Part shown: positions 1-9,858 of the stretch, piece by piece
How positions within the stretch are numbered: position 1 is the stretch's first letter
Layout of the letters: the number at the start of each line of letters is the position of its first letter
Assembly (NCBI GenBank): GCA_021208685.1
Contig: JAJOJJ010000011.1
Location: 1-64,000 of the forward strand
From: Saccharospirillaceae bacterium
GTDB lineage: Bacteria > Pseudomonadota > Gammaproteobacteria > Pseudomonadales > Oceanobacteraceae
DNA length: 64,000 nt
Reading direction: 5' to 3'
Position numbers and translations under genes: made by a program
Notes under the pieces: generated by a model
Told to the model about the DNA's origin: nothing
What the model saw: the letters and a program-made list of their open reading frames with translations, nothing else
Database searches by the model: none

Positions 1-174
1 GTGTTATAAATCGTAGGAGCGGGCCACGCCCGCGAAAGTTGTTGTATATTACAGGCGCAGGCCATGCCCGCGAAAGTTGTTGTATATTACAGGCGCAGGC
101 CATGCCCGCGAATGTTGTTGTAAATCGTAGGAGCGGGCCATGCCCGCGAAAGCCCGCACCCTTGCGGGTCAGGT
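1..174. repeat. Tandem array of four REP-like palindromes, 38-bp period
   Basis: Four copies of a palindromic core, of the form AGGAGCGGGCCATGCCCGCG, lie in the same orientation. The CGCG end of the core falls at 31, 69, 107 and 145, so the period is exactly 38 bp. The two middle copies have a degenerate left arm (ggcgcaggccatgcc). The spacer gttgttgta-ta/aa recurs between copies. A further short hairpin, CCCGC-acccttg-cGGG, follows near 152-170. The motif resembles the extragenic palindromes common in Pseudomonas and relatives. Similar cores recur at 18957-19165. Confidence 0.75.
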
Positions 175-248
175 AACATACATAATCCGCTACCCCTCTG
201 TTAAACGACATGCTTGTTATCACATACGGGGCTGAATAAGGAACCAAT

Positions 249-1415
249 ATGAAAATCGCCATCGCCGGTACCGGCTACGTCGGACTATCAAATGCCATGC
301 TGCTGGCGCAGCACAATGAAGTCGTAGCAGTTGATATTATTGCTGAAAAGGTTGACATGCTTAATAACAAGCAGTCACCCATTGTGGACGCCGAAATCGA
401 AGATTTTTTGCAGAATAAGCAACTTAACTTCCGTGCGACACTGAATAAAGAAGAAGCCTACGCCGGTGCAGAGTTTGTAATCATTGCAACACCAACGGAT
501 TACGACCCACAGACCAACTACTTCAACACCAAAAGTGTTGAATCTGTTATCAAAGATGTAATGGTTATTAACCCGGATGCGGTTATGGTGATTAAATCGA
601 CCATTCCGGTCGGTTACACCAAGTGTCTTAAAGAAGAATTCGGTTGTGAAAATCTGATATTTTCTCCGGAGTTCCTGCGCGAAGGAAAAGCCCTGTACGA
701 TAACCTGTATCCATCCCGGATTATTGTTGGTGAGCAAAGCGAGCGTGCTGAAACTTTTGCCAACCTTTTGAAACAGGGAGCCATTAAACAGGATATTCCA
801 GTGCTGTTTACCGACAGTACCGAAGCTGAAGCGGTAAAACTGTTCTCCAATACCTACCTGGCATTGCGCGTTGCCTACTTCAACGAACTCGACACCTACG
901 CCGAAACCCATGGTCTGGATTCCAAACAGATTATTCAGGGGGTCGGTCTTGATCCACGAATTGGCAACCACTACAACAACCCATCATTTGGTTACGGCGG
1001 CTACTGCCTGCCGAAAGATACCAAACAGCTGCTGGCCAACTTTGATGATGTGCCGAATAACATCATCCGCGCCATTGTAGACTCCAACACCACGCGTAAA
1101 GACTTTATTGCTGATTCTATTTTGCGCCGTAATCCGAAAGTGGTGGGAATTTATCGCCTGGTCATGAAAACAGGCTCAGACAACTTTCGTGCCTCAGCGA
1201 TTCAGGGCGTGATGAAACGTATTAAAGCAAAAGGTATCGAAGTAGTGGTGTATGAGCCTGTGCTGGAAGAAAAAGAATTCTTTCACTCAAGAGTGATTAA
1301 TAATCTGGAAGAATTTAAGAGTATCGCTGACGTTATTGTAGCAAACCGTCCTTCGGCAGAGCTGGAAAATGTCGCTGATAAAGTATATACCCGTGATTTG
1401 TTTGGTAGTGATTGA
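249..1415 (+). CDS. ugd: UDP-glucose 6-dehydrogenase (UDP-glucose/GDP-mannose dehydrogenase family)
   Basis: Cytoplasmic NAD-dependent enzyme that oxidises UDP-glucose to UDP-glucuronate, a precursor for acidic surface polysaccharide. The protein has 388 residues, the same length as the short enterobacterial Ugd. The N-terminal NAD-binding loop GTGYVGL is at residues 7-13. The catalytic cysteine motif [10 protein letters not shown] has its Cys near residue 253. An SPEFLREG motif is near residue 138. A purine-rich stretch (aataaggaacc) sits just before the ATG. It is the first gene of the polysaccharide locus in this window and is followed by a flippase. A different nucleotide sugar substrate (for example a HexNAc) is possible, but the length and motifs favour UDP-glucose. 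Confidence 0.88.
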   Translation: MKIAIAGTGYVGLSNAMLLAQHNEVVAVDIIAEKVDMLNNKQSPIVDAEIEDFLQNKQLNFRATLNKEEAYAGAEFVIIATPTDYDPQTNYFNTKSVESVIKDVMVINPDAVMVIKSTIPVGYTKCLKEEFGCENLIFSPEFLREGKALYDNLYPSRIIVGEQSERAETFANLLKQGAIKQDIPVLFTDSTEAEAVKLFSNTYLALRVAYFNELDTYAETHGLDSKQIIQGVGLDPRIGNHYNNPSFGYGGYCLPKDTKQLLANFDDVPNNIIRAIVDSNTTRKDFIADSILRRNPKVVGIYRLVMKTGSDNFRASAIQGVMKRIKAKGIEVVVYEPVLEEKEFFHSRVINNLEEFKSIADVIVANRPSAELENVADKVYTRDLFGSD

Positions 1416-1543
1416 TTTGAGCTTTTATTTGAAAATAGTAGGTCAAATCCAGCTGAATCATCGCCTTTTTTATTCTCTATATGATATGAGTGTAAGACTT
1501 GAAGGGGGTGAGAAAAGAAATCCCGTAGTCTCATGGAGTGAGT

Positions 1544-2827
1544 ATGGAAAGTAGGATTAAAACCCTATTGCGCTCTGAAAATAATAAGAGACTACTATCG
1601 AATATTGTGTCTTTAGGCTCTTTGCAGATAGTGAGTTATGTACTCCCCTTAATTACGATTCCATACCTGATAAGGGTTATCGGCTTGGAAAATTTCGGGC
1701 TAATCTCCTTCGTTCTAGCATTTACAATGTACTTTGTTTTGCTGAGTGACTACGGATTTAACCTGTCTGCGACTAAACAGATCTCAGATAGTAGATGGGA
1801 TCGAGAGGAGTATAGCAAGATTTTCTGCGAGGTTTTAATTGTCAAAGCTATATTGATGATATTTTCTTTCGTTATATTGTCTTTACTTATGGTTTTTGAT
1901 TTTTTCAATAACTATTCATTGGTCTATTTTATGACTTTTGGCATGGTTGTTGGTCAAGTTTTATTTCCTGTTTGGTTTTTTCAGGGAATGGAGGAGATGA
2001 AGCATATTGCTATAGTGAATCTCGTATCTAAGACAGTATTTACAACTTTGATATTCGTATTCGTCAATGATCAAGACGATTATTGGATTGTACCTTTATT
2101 AACATCGCTTGGCTTTATATTTGGTGGAGGATATGCCTTAATCAAGGCAATTTTAAAGTACAATGTTATAATTTCTTGCCCTAAGAAAAATAGGGTGCTA
2201 TCACAAATCAAAGGAGGTTGGTATATATTTCTAAGCAGGATATATGTAAGCTTTTATACTACAATGAATACAATTATTCTTGGTTTTATGACTAGTAATA
2301 TAGTTGTTGGATATTATGTGGTTGCTGAGAAAATAATACAGGCATTAGGTGGCTTGTTTGGACCTATTTTGCAGGCGTTTTATCCATTCCTTGCCAATAT
2401 ATACAGGCGCTCAAAAGATGAGTTTTATTCATTGTTCAAACGTCTCAATATATTTTTACTGGTCTCGGTGATATTGTTAGCTTCCATTTCATGGCTGTTT
2501 TCTGATGTGATTGTTGCTTTGATGGTTGGTGAATTAGATACTAATGTTACGGTATTATTTTCTATACTTGTCTTTTCATTGGTTACGGCACCGTTCGGTC
2601 CGTCTTTTACTAATGGGTTATTGGTTCTTGGTGAGGATGCAAAAGTATCAAAAATTGTACTGAATACAATGCTAGTTAATATGATGCTGGTTATTCCTTT
2701 AATATATTGTTTTGAAGCGGTAGGTTTGGCATTTGCTTGGGTTATCGGACAAGTATATCATGTTCTACTGTATATATATGAATATAGAAAAGTTATTAAA
2801 GGGATGAACGTCAAATGTGTGGTATAG
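1544..2827 (+). CDS. wzx: O-antigen flippase, polysaccharide transport MATE/Wzx family
   Basis: Integral membrane protein of 427 residues, nearly all hydrophobic, with about 12 predicted membrane segments. The N-terminal region (SLQIVSYVLPLITIPYLIRV) is typical of Wzx/RfbX proteins that flip undecaprenyl-diphosphate-linked O-units across the inner membrane. I chose the ATG at 1544, preceded by GGAG at 1535-1538; an in-frame GTG at 1538 would add two residues. Its end overlaps the next gene by 13 bp, so the two are translationally linked. The coding sequence is markedly AT-rich compared with ugd, as usual for flippase and polymerase genes of O-antigen loci. Confidence 0.85.
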   Translation: MESRIKTLLRSENNKRLLSNIVSLGSLQIVSYVLPLITIPYLIRVIGLENFGLISFVLAFTMYFVLLSDYGFNLSATKQISDSRWDREEYSKIFCEVLIVKAILMIFSFVILSLLMVFDFFNNYSLVYFMTFGMVVGQVLFPVWFFQGMEEMKHIAIVNLVSKTVFTTLIFVFVNDQDDYWIVPLLTSLGFIFGGGYALIKAILKYNVIISCPKKNRVLSQIKGGWYIFLSRIYVSFYTTMNTIILGFMTSNIVVGYYVVAEKIIQALGGLFGPILQAFYPFLANIYRRSKDEFYSLFKRLNIFLLVSVILLASISWLFSDVIVALMVGELDTNVTVLFSILVFSLVTAPFGPSFTNGLLVLGEDAKVSKIVLNTMLVNMMLVIPLIYCFEAVGLAFAWVIGQVYHVLLYIYEYRKVIKGMNVKCVV

Positions 2828-4712
2828 CAGGTATTGTTGATTATAATGGAAAATCTACCGAAGCTACTTTAAAAAGAATGACAGATGCCCTGTATCATCG
2901 TGGCCCAGATGATGGTGGTTATTATTTTAAAGAGCTTGAACGATCACAGGTAGGCTTAGGTCATAGGCGTTTGTCGATTTTGGACTTGTCCCGTCATGGG
3001 CACCAGCCTATGGCGTTTGATCATTTAACTATGGTCTATAATGGTGAAGTCTATAATTTTATAGAAATACGAACTGAGTTGGAAAAACTAGGCTATAACT
3101 TTGAATCAAACTCCGATACGGAAGTGATTTTAAAGGCGTATCACCAATGGGGTGCTGAAGCGGTTCATCGTTTTAATGGCATGTTTGCTATGGCGATATT
3201 TGATAGCCAAAAAAAAACACTTATCTTGATTCGCGACAGAGCGGGCGTTAAGCCATTGTATTGGTACCAAAAAGACGGCTTGTTTATGTTCGCTAGTGAG
3301 TTGAAAAGCTTTCACCAACATCCTGATTTTTTGAAAGAACTTGATCGCGATGGGTTAGCTTTGTTTTTACAATATGGGTACATACCTCAGCCATACACCA
3401 TTTTTAATCATACTTATAAACTGCAGGCCGGCCATTTTTTAGAACTCGATACTAACAGCTTAAAACTAAATATTCAGAAGTATTGGGATGTTATTGATTA
3501 TTACAACCAGCCCAAGTTAGATATCTCTGAACAGGAGGCAATTAATGAAACAGAGCGTCTGTTAAAATCTGCTTGCGAATACCGCATGGTAGCCGATGTT
3601 CCTGTGGGAGTATTTCTGAGTGGTGGCTACGATTCATCAGTGGTCACCGCATTGTTACAGTCCAATCGTAGTGAAAAGTTGAAAACTTTCTCTATCGGTT
3701 TTAATGATGTGCGCTTTAATGAAGCCCAACACGCAAAGAAAGTAGCAGAATACCTTGGCACAGACCATACAGAATATTACTGCACTCAAAAGGATGCGCT
3801 TGAAATTCTTCCGAGTCTTCCGGAAATATGGGATGAACCTTTTGCTGACAAATCAGTTATACCAACTACATTGGTAAGTAAGCTAGCACGCGAGCAAGTT
3901 GCAGTTTCACTCAGTGCTGATGGTGGTGATGAAATATTTGGGGGATATGAAAAATATACACAGGCTGCATATTATCATCGGCTATTTGATAAAATCCCAG
4001 CGCGACACTTATTCGCTAAGTCGCTTAAATGTATCGCACCTGAGAAAACTGGTTTGGATTTAATTGTCAAAAATTTTTCAGATAAGTATCATCGTGCCTT
4101 GTCTGTTATGGCAGCGAATTCTCAAACTCAGGTGATGCAAAATTTGCAGAAGGTTTTCTTTGATAATGAAATTTCAATAATTCTTAAATATAAAGTACCA
4201 AAGTTAGTAACTGATTTCGATATGGAACCACTGTTGCATACGGACTTAAGTAGTCTTGATAAAATGATGGCGATTGATTTTAAGACGTATCAATTGGACG
4301 ATATTCTTACAAAAGTAGATAGGGCAACAATGTCTGTGAGTTTGGAGGGGCGAGAGCCGCTATTGGATTATCATTAATTGAATTTGTTGCTAATCTTGAT
4401 CCAGGCTTGAAAATAAAAGATGGAAAAAAGAAGTATATTCTAAAAGTAATCGCACACAAATATCTACCTGAGACCATTATGGATCGCCCAAAAATGGGAT
4501 TCGGTGTGCCGATCATCGATTGGTTTAGGGAAGAATTGTCTGTCTATTTTGATGAGTATTTTTCGCCATCTTTTTTGGATAAGCAGGGTATTTTCAAAAC
4601 GGAAGTCCTGATATCTATGAAAGAGAGTTATCTAGCTGGAAGTACCCATTTAATAACGAAGTTGTGGACAATCTTAGTATTCCAGATGTGGTATAAACGC
4701 TGGATGACGTAG
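2815..4712 (+). pseudogene. asnB: Asparagine synthase-like glutamine amidotransferase (WbpS-like), frameshifted
   Basis: Reads as a class II glutamine amidotransferase of the AsnB family. Cys2 (MCGIAGIVD) is the glutaminase nucleophile, an N-terminal Ntn domain spans about residues 1-190, and the PP-loop SGGYDSS is near residue 268. The frame stops at 4377 after EGREPLLDYH. The missing C-terminal part (DGKKKYILK, DRPKMGFGVPI) continues in another frame to 4712. Adding one T after 4374 restores a single protein of about 632 residues, the normal length of O-antigen AsnB/WbpS proteins. These amidate uronic acid residues in some O-antigens. It is either a decayed gene or a base-calling error in a T run. 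If real, the truncated protein would lack about 110 residues of the synthase domain. Confidence 0.8.
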
Positions 4713-5194
4713 AATATCGATCCAGAGGTTAAACTTTATTTTTTTTGATTGCTATAAATAGGGCCTTGGCTTCTTTTAAGTTTTATGTTTGCATTTTGAT
4801 TCTTCGGGTTGGGTGTAAGTTGAGTCTGCTACTTGGAAAATTATTTTGGCAAGGTGATGTGGAGTTGTCGGTATCATTGCTGATGAAATAATATTTTTTA
4901 AGTTATTCTGGCAGTGATTGTGACTGTATGTTGGTCGTATGTTCTAATTATTATAAAATCAAGTGATCTTGCTGTTGGGTGGCTTCTAAGTTTTTATTTT
5001 TTGTGTTGATATCTTGTAAATTATTGTATTTCTGGTGTAGAGAATGGACTTTCCATGTTGATGAAAGTTAACTTTTTTATTCAAAATTGACGATAAAAAG
5101 TTGTTCTACCATTGTCTTATCTTGGTTGAGTTATTTTTAACTCTAGTGTGATGCAAATTTTTTGGCTTTTCTAATTACATCTGTGGTTTCCTTT
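4713..5194. other. AT-rich gap with no gene seen
   Basis: About 480 bp between the asnB-like gene and the next glycosyltransferase. It is strongly AT-rich with long T runs and stops in all frames. I see no RNA gene, clear terminator or conserved coding fragment. It may hold a promoter for the downstream genes, but none can be assigned with confidence. Confidence 0.5.
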
Positions 5195-6295
5195 ATGCGC
5201 TATGAAAAAAGAATTTCAATTTATACTGGCGGGCTCGGTGGCGGGGGGGCTGAGAAGGTTTGTGTAACGGTAGCTAATGGATTGTCGGCGCTTGGCTGGG
5301 TGGTGGATTTGGTTGTTTTGGACTCTAATGCTTCAAAATATCACTCTCTTGTTGATAAGTCAGTAAACTTAGTGTTCTTGAATGTTCGTGCTCGCTACTC
5401 GCCTTATAGAGTCTTTTCTTATTTAAAGAAAAATCCAACTAAGTTGGTCTTGTCTTTTAGTCATGAGTTGACGGTGTTGCTTGTTCTTTTACGTTATTTT
5501 GTGGGTTACGATTTTAAAATAGTCTCTAGGAATATAAATAACTTGCAACTGAGTTTTGAAAACTCTAATTCATTTTGGACAAAATCCGTGGTTTTTTTGC
5601 TTGTTAGGTTTTTTTATGCGAAGTCAGATTTTGTTATAAATCAGTGTCGAGGTATGGAAGATCAATTGTTGAAGTGGTTGCCAAAGCTAAAGGGAAAAAC
5701 AGGCTTTATTTATAATCCTGTGAATGAAACCATGTTGCATCATCATGCGGATTTAAAGTTTGAGGAAGAGTTTGTTCTATGTGTCGGTCGGCTGGAGAAG
5801 CAAAAGGCATTTCATCATGCTATAAGAGCATTCTCAATGGTGCATGAACAGCATCCTGAACTGTATTTGTATATCGTCGGTGATGGTTCGTTAAAGCAAG
5901 CTCTCATTAATTTGACTGTAAATTTGGGTGTTGAAAATAAAGTACGTTTTATCGGTTTTACCTCAGACATTGGAGCTTATTATAAGCATGCTAAGCTGAC
6001 GCTGCTAACCTCATTATATGAAGGCTTTCCCAATGTGCTTATCGAGTCTATAGCAGTTGGTACACCTGTTGTTGCATTTGATTGTGTCAGTGGTCCAAAT
6101 GAAATTGTTGTCGAGGGGGTAAATGGTTATTTGGTTAAACAAGGTGATGTCGACGATCTTTTTTATAAGATTATTACTTGTCTAAGTGGTGATCATGATG
6201 CGAGCGAAGTAATCTCTACTTCCCAGCTATTTATGGTTGATAGTATTATTGAAAAATACCAGGCATGCTTACTATCTGTTGCAGGGCGGTCATAA
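5195..6295 (+). CDS. Glycosyltransferase, GT4 family
   Basis: GT-B fold retaining glycosyltransferase of 366 residues, expected to add a sugar to the lipid-linked O-unit on the cytoplasmic face of the inner membrane. The N-terminal donor/acceptor loop GGLGGGGAEKV is at residues 12-22. The C-terminal nucleotide-sugar domain has CVGRLEKQK and the E-x7-E type motif in YEGFPNVLIESIAVGTPVV. I start at the ATG at 5195 (MRYEKRIS); the open frame runs 11 residues further to a TTG but without any supporting site. It is AT-rich like its neighbours. Donor and acceptor sugars cannot be told from sequence. Confidence 0.8.
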   Translation: MRYEKRISIYTGGLGGGGAEKVCVTVANGLSALGWVVDLVVLDSNASKYHSLVDKSVNLVFLNVRARYSPYRVFSYLKKNPTKLVLSFSHELTVLLVLLRYFVGYDFKIVSRNINNLQLSFENSNSFWTKSVVFLLVRFFYAKSDFVINQCRGMEDQLLKWLPKLKGKTGFIYNPVNETMLHHHADLKFEEEFVLCVGRLEKQKAFHHAIRAFSMVHEQHPELYLYIVGDGSLKQALINLTVNLGVENKVRFIGFTSDIGAYYKHAKLTLLTSLYEGFPNVLIESIAVGTPVVAFDCVSGPNEIVVEGVNGYLVKQGDVDDLFYKIITCLSGDHDASEVISTSQLFMVDSIIEKYQACLLSVAGRS

Positions 6296-6471
6296 TTTCT
6301 AGTGTTATTGCTTCTGTTGCTTTTGAGACCATCTTAATGTTTTTAGCTTGGTTAGTCGTAATATTTATTTATTATCTAGACTTACTTGTTTGGGATTATA
6401 TCGTAAAGGTATCAACTAATGATTAGTTTGTGTAGATTTTTTCATTGAATAACTAGCTTTATATTCGAATT

Positions 6472-7563
6472 ATGCTTCTATTTATTACGATAGTGTTGCC
6501 TTTGTTGTTCTACATCTACCACTTGTCAGAATATCACAGTAGGCAATTGATTTGGTTCCCACTAATTCTGGCAGTTTCCTTTTCTGTCATTGCAATTTCG
6601 TGGCGATCAATTGGATTCGTTGATGGTGTTAACTTTGGCGGATTGGATGCACCGGCTTATAAAGAAATTTATGAGTATTCTGGTGTTGGGTTTGAGGAGT
6701 CTCTTACTTTACAATTTTATGAGCGAGGTTACTCTGTTCTTGTTTGGTTTTTTTCTCGATATGTTGGTGGGTATGAGATATTTCAGGTTTTTATTTACGC
6801 ATGCATGTTTTTAATGTTTCACTATTATTCAACTAAGTTAAATAAGTCTTATTACTCATTGTTCTCCTTGATTTTATTGATATTCTTTATTGTTAATTCA
6901 TTTAATACTCTTAGAGTTATTTTCGCGGTATTTTTGGCAATATCTGTTTTGTTTTTTCTTAGTGACAAGAAGTATTTAGCTTCATTGGCTTTGTTCCTTC
7001 TGAGTTTTTCGATTCATATGAGCTCATTCGTTGTTTTTCTATTTGTATTCTTTAATTGGTTGTATAATAGATTGGGCTTTCAGTTTTATATTGTGGTTCT
7101 TTTTTGTTCTATATTTTTATCTGGTTTTTTGGCTGTATTTGTTATGCCGGTGATTATTGAAGATAGTCGATTGGTTGCATATGCTAACCAAGTTGGTGAA
7201 ATAAGTTATGGTACTATCACGGCAGTTTTTGTTTTTATTGCACTGATTTTGTTGAGATATGAAGAAGTCTTATCCCTTAATCGATACAATAGATCTATGT
7301 TAATCTCATTGTCAACATTTTATATTGTTGTCCCGATATTTTACTTCTATCCGATTGCCTATAGATTATTTTTATTCTATCTTCCAATTCTGTTTTTTTT
7401 GATTCCTAGTATTTTGAAAGTCTACAGTCCCTTAGAATTTCGGAGTATTAAATTTCTTCCTTTATGGCTTATCGTAATAGGGTATATATTTTCGCGAATA
7501 TATATATTCTACACTGTTGAGATTTGTAGTGCCGGTGTATTTCTTTTGGGATGGTATGATTGA
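6472..7563 (+). CDS. wzy: O-antigen polymerase, EpsG-like membrane protein
   Basis: A 363-residue polytopic membrane protein with about ten hydrophobic segments. It has the EpsG-type pattern: a periplasmic loop with an Asp-x-x-x-Tyr motif (LDAPAYKEIYEYSG) followed by a Glu-x-Gly-Tyr stretch (YERGYSVLVWFFS) around residues 60-95. Proteins of this kind polymerise O-units or exopolysaccharide. It is the only multi-membrane-span gene in the locus besides wzx, and its position between two glycosyltransferases fits Wzy. It is very AT-rich. Its stop is two bases before the next gene's ATG. The family assignment is by pattern, since Wzy proteins share little sequence. Confidence 0.72.
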   Translation: MLLFITIVLPLLFYIYHLSEYHSRQLIWFPLILAVSFSVIAISWRSIGFVDGVNFGGLDAPAYKEIYEYSGVGFEESLTLQFYERGYSVLVWFFSRYVGGYEIFQVFIYACMFLMFHYYSTKLNKSYYSLFSLILLIFFIVNSFNTLRVIFAVFLAISVLFFLSDKKYLASLALFLLSFSIHMSSFVVFLFVFFNWLYNRLGFQFYIVVLFCSIFLSGFLAVFVMPVIIEDSRLVAYANQVGEISYGTITAVFVFIALILLRYEEVLSLNRYNRSMLISLSTFYIVVPIFYFYPIAYRLFLFYLPILFFLIPSILKVYSPLEFRSIKFLPLWLIVIGYIFSRIYIFYTVEICSAGVFLLGWYD

Positions 7564-7565
7564 TT

Positions 7566-8729
7566 ATGAGAATATTGGTTAATGCTACAACTTTGGTGGT
7601 TGGGGGTGGTATCCAAATTGGTGTTTCATTTATTCAGAATGTTACAAGCAGATTCAAGAGGGATGATATAGAATGGTTGTTTTTAGTTTCAAATGAAATA
7701 TTCCTTAATTTGGGTGAGGATTTGCAAGAAGATACGAGAATTGTTATTTTCTCTAAACGCCCATCTCATCCATTAAACGGATGGTCAACTAGAAGAAGCA
7801 TTATAAAGGTCGAGAGAGAGTTTAACCCTGACCTTGTCTATTCTATTGGATTTCCTTCTTACACTAGATTCCGTTCAAAAGAGCTTGGACGTTATACCAA
7901 TCCTTGGGAGATTAACTCTGAACCGCTTCCTTGGCACTTATATCCAAGGTTTTTGGATAGATTGAAATTGAAGCTTGGTATTTTTTATCGTCAATGTTGG
8001 GCGGGGCGGGCTGACTATATTGAAACACAAACACACTCGGCGGCTCTTGGCATTTCAAAGAGAATTCGCTTTCCATTGCATAATATATTTGTCATCCCAA
8101 ATTCAGCTAATTCAATTTTCGAGTATTCGCCAAAGGAATATCCATCCCGGAGTAAGAATTTAAAATATAGCGTTTTCTCTGTTGCTGCAGGTTATCCTCA
8201 TAAGAACTTGGCTATTATTCCAAAGGTTGCACGTCAACTTCGTATTGAGCATGGTAAGGATGTTGAATTTTTTTTGACGCTTGAGAGTGATTCCTTAATT
8301 CTTGCAGAGATTGAATCTGAGGCGAGCCGGTTGAATGTTTCAGATTTAATAATTAATGTTGGTCGATTAAGCCTGTCTGAATGTCTTGAGTATTATAAGA
8401 GATCTAATATTGTATTCTTACCTACTCTATTAGAGGTTTTTTCTGCCACTTATTTGGAGGCGATGGCTGTTGGTGTCCCGATAGTAACTACTGATTTGGA
8501 TTTCGCTAAAGATAATTGTGGTGACGCGGCCCTTTTTTATTCATCTACCTCTTACGAAGATGCAGCATCTAAAATCAATGAGGTGCTTTCAGATGTGAGT
8601 GTTCGAGATATGCTGATTGAGAGGGGCAAGCTTAAGTTGAGTGAATACCCTACGCTAAAGGCAAAGTATGATCGTCTTTATGATATTTTTACTGAGATCG
8701 TTGTAAACGAGAGTGCATCTAATGAATAA
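7566..8729 (+). CDS. Glycosyltransferase, GT4 family
   Basis: GT-B glycosyltransferase of 387 residues. The N-terminus MRILVNATTLVVGGGIQIG carries the glycine-rich loop, and the C-terminal sugar-nucleotide motif is LPTLLEVFSATYLEAMAVG followed by PIVTTD. The start is the ATG at 7566, two bases after the wzy stop; an upstream TTG in the same frame is less likely. It overlaps the WbpG-like gene by 8 bp, so the genes belong to one transcript. It probably transfers an internal sugar of the O-unit; specificity is unknown. Base composition remains AT-rich, ending the AT-rich core of the locus. Confidence 0.8.
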   Translation: MRILVNATTLVVGGGIQIGVSFIQNVTSRFKRDDIEWLFLVSNEIFLNLGEDLQEDTRIVIFSKRPSHPLNGWSTRRSIIKVEREFNPDLVYSIGFPSYTRFRSKELGRYTNPWEINSEPLPWHLYPRFLDRLKLKLGIFYRQCWAGRADYIETQTHSAALGISKRIRFPLHNIFVIPNSANSIFEYSPKEYPSRSKNLKYSVFSVAAGYPHKNLAIIPKVARQLRIEHGKDVEFFLTLESDSLILAEIESEASRLNVSDLIINVGRLSLSECLEYYKRSNIVFLPTLLEVFSATYLEAMAVGVPIVTTDLDFAKDNCGDAALFYSSTSYEDAASKINEVLSDVSVRDMLIERGKLKLSEYPTLKAKYDRLYDIFTEIVVNESASNE

Positions 8730-9858
8730 TTATTTGATTTGCAATAGCTGTATCATGGACATAACCGACCCTTACATCGAGTTTGATGCAAACGGCGTTT
8801 GTAACTACTGCCACAACTTTAATGAAACTATCAAACCCAACTGGCATAACGATGAAAAGGGTATTGCCGAGTTAAAGCGTTTGGCGCATACCATTCGTCA
8901 AGGCTCCAAGGGTAATGATTTTGATTGCATTATTGGGCTATCCGGCGGGTTAGACAGTTCTTACGCTGCCCACGTGGCGGTTAAGAAGATGGGCTTAAAG
9001 CCGTTGCTGTTTCATGTGGATGCTGGCTGGAATACTGATCAGGCTGTCGGCAATATCGAAAAACTGGTTGATGGCCTGGAGTTGGACTTGTATACCGAAG
9101 TTATTAATTGGGATGAAGTTAAACGCCTTCAGGTTGCTTTCTTGCGCTCAGGAATATCAGATCAGGACATGGTTCAAGATACTGCTTTTTTCTCAGCTAT
9201 GTACAAGTTTGCCCGTAAAAATGGCATTAAGCATGTTATTACGGGTTCAAATTATTCTACAGAATGTTGCCGTGAGCCTGAGGAATGGGGTGGGTATATT
9301 GGGATTGATAAAGTTCTAATCGGAGATATTTGGAAAAAATTTGGAGAAGGTGAGCTTAACTCATTTCCTATAACAGATATTCTCGTATACAAAGTTCTGT
9401 ACCAGAAATTTTTAGGAATGAAAATTCACTACCCTCTGAATCTGGTGCCTTACATTAAGAGGGACGCCGAAGATGAGCTGGAGCAGCTCTATGGTTGGCA
9501 ACGCTTTAAGCACAAGCATCATGAGTCACGTTTTACTCGTTTTTATGAGGATTATTGGTTGCCACGTCGTTTTGGTTTTGAAAAGCGTCGTGCGCATTTC
9601 TCCAGTCTGATTATGACGGGGCAAATGACACGGGATGAAGCGCTGGACAGAATCTCGCGTCCTGAAATGGACGAGCACTTTTTGCAGCAGGAATTTGAGT
9701 ATGTTGCCCATAAACTGGGGTTAACCGTTGAAGAATTGCAGCAGTTGTTCGATAGCCCTAAGAAAACATACCGAGATTATAAAAATAAACGCTGGATGAT
9801 TGGTTTAGGTGCCAATATTTTGCGTTGGCTCGGTTTGGAAAAGAGGTATTTCCGTTGA
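8722..9858 (+). CDS. wbpG: N-acetyl sugar amidotransferase (WbpG-like)
   Basis: A 378-residue member of the PP-loop amidotransferases that, with HisH2 and HisF2, install an amidine (acetamidino) group on a sugar in Pseudomonas O5-type B-band O-antigen. The PP-loop is IIGLSGGLDSSYAA near residues 72-85. Two CxxC pairs (Cys7/Cys10 and Cys27/Cys30) suggest a metal site. The start is the ATG at 8722, with GAGAG at 8709-8713 as ribosome binding site. The stop TGA at 9856-9858 overlaps the TTG start of the hisH-like gene. This is the known wbpG-hisH2-hisF2 clustering, here in order G-H-F. The acceptor sugar is inferred only by analogy. Confidence 0.85.
   Translation: MNNYLICNSCIMDITDPYIEFDANGVCNYCHNFNETIKPNWHNDEKGIAELKRLAHTIRQGSKGNDFDCIIGLSGGLDSSYAAHVAVKKMGLKPLLFHVDAGWNTDQAVGNIEKLVDGLELDLYTEVINWDEVKRLQVAFLRSGISDQDMVQDTAFFSAMYKFARKNGIKHVITGSNYSTECCREPEEWGGYIGIDKVLIGDIWKKFGEGELNSFPITDILVYKVLYQKFLGMKIHYPLNLVPYIKRDAEDELEQLYGWQRFKHKHHESRFTRFYEDYWLPRRFGFEKRRAHFSSLIMTGQMTRDEALDRISRPEMDEHFLQQEFEYVAHKLGLTVEELQQLFDSPKKTYRDYKNKRWMIGLGANILRWLGLEKRYFR

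Noticed and set aside
1-150. Possible CRISPR array at the left end
   Set aside because: The period is 38 bp with near-identical spacers and a palindromic core, and no cas gene is present. It is a REP-like tandem array.
151-248. JUMPstart/ops element for RfaH ahead of the polysaccharide locus
   Set aside because: No GGCGGTAGC-type ops sequence on the coding strand in this stretch. The true operon start may lie left of the window.
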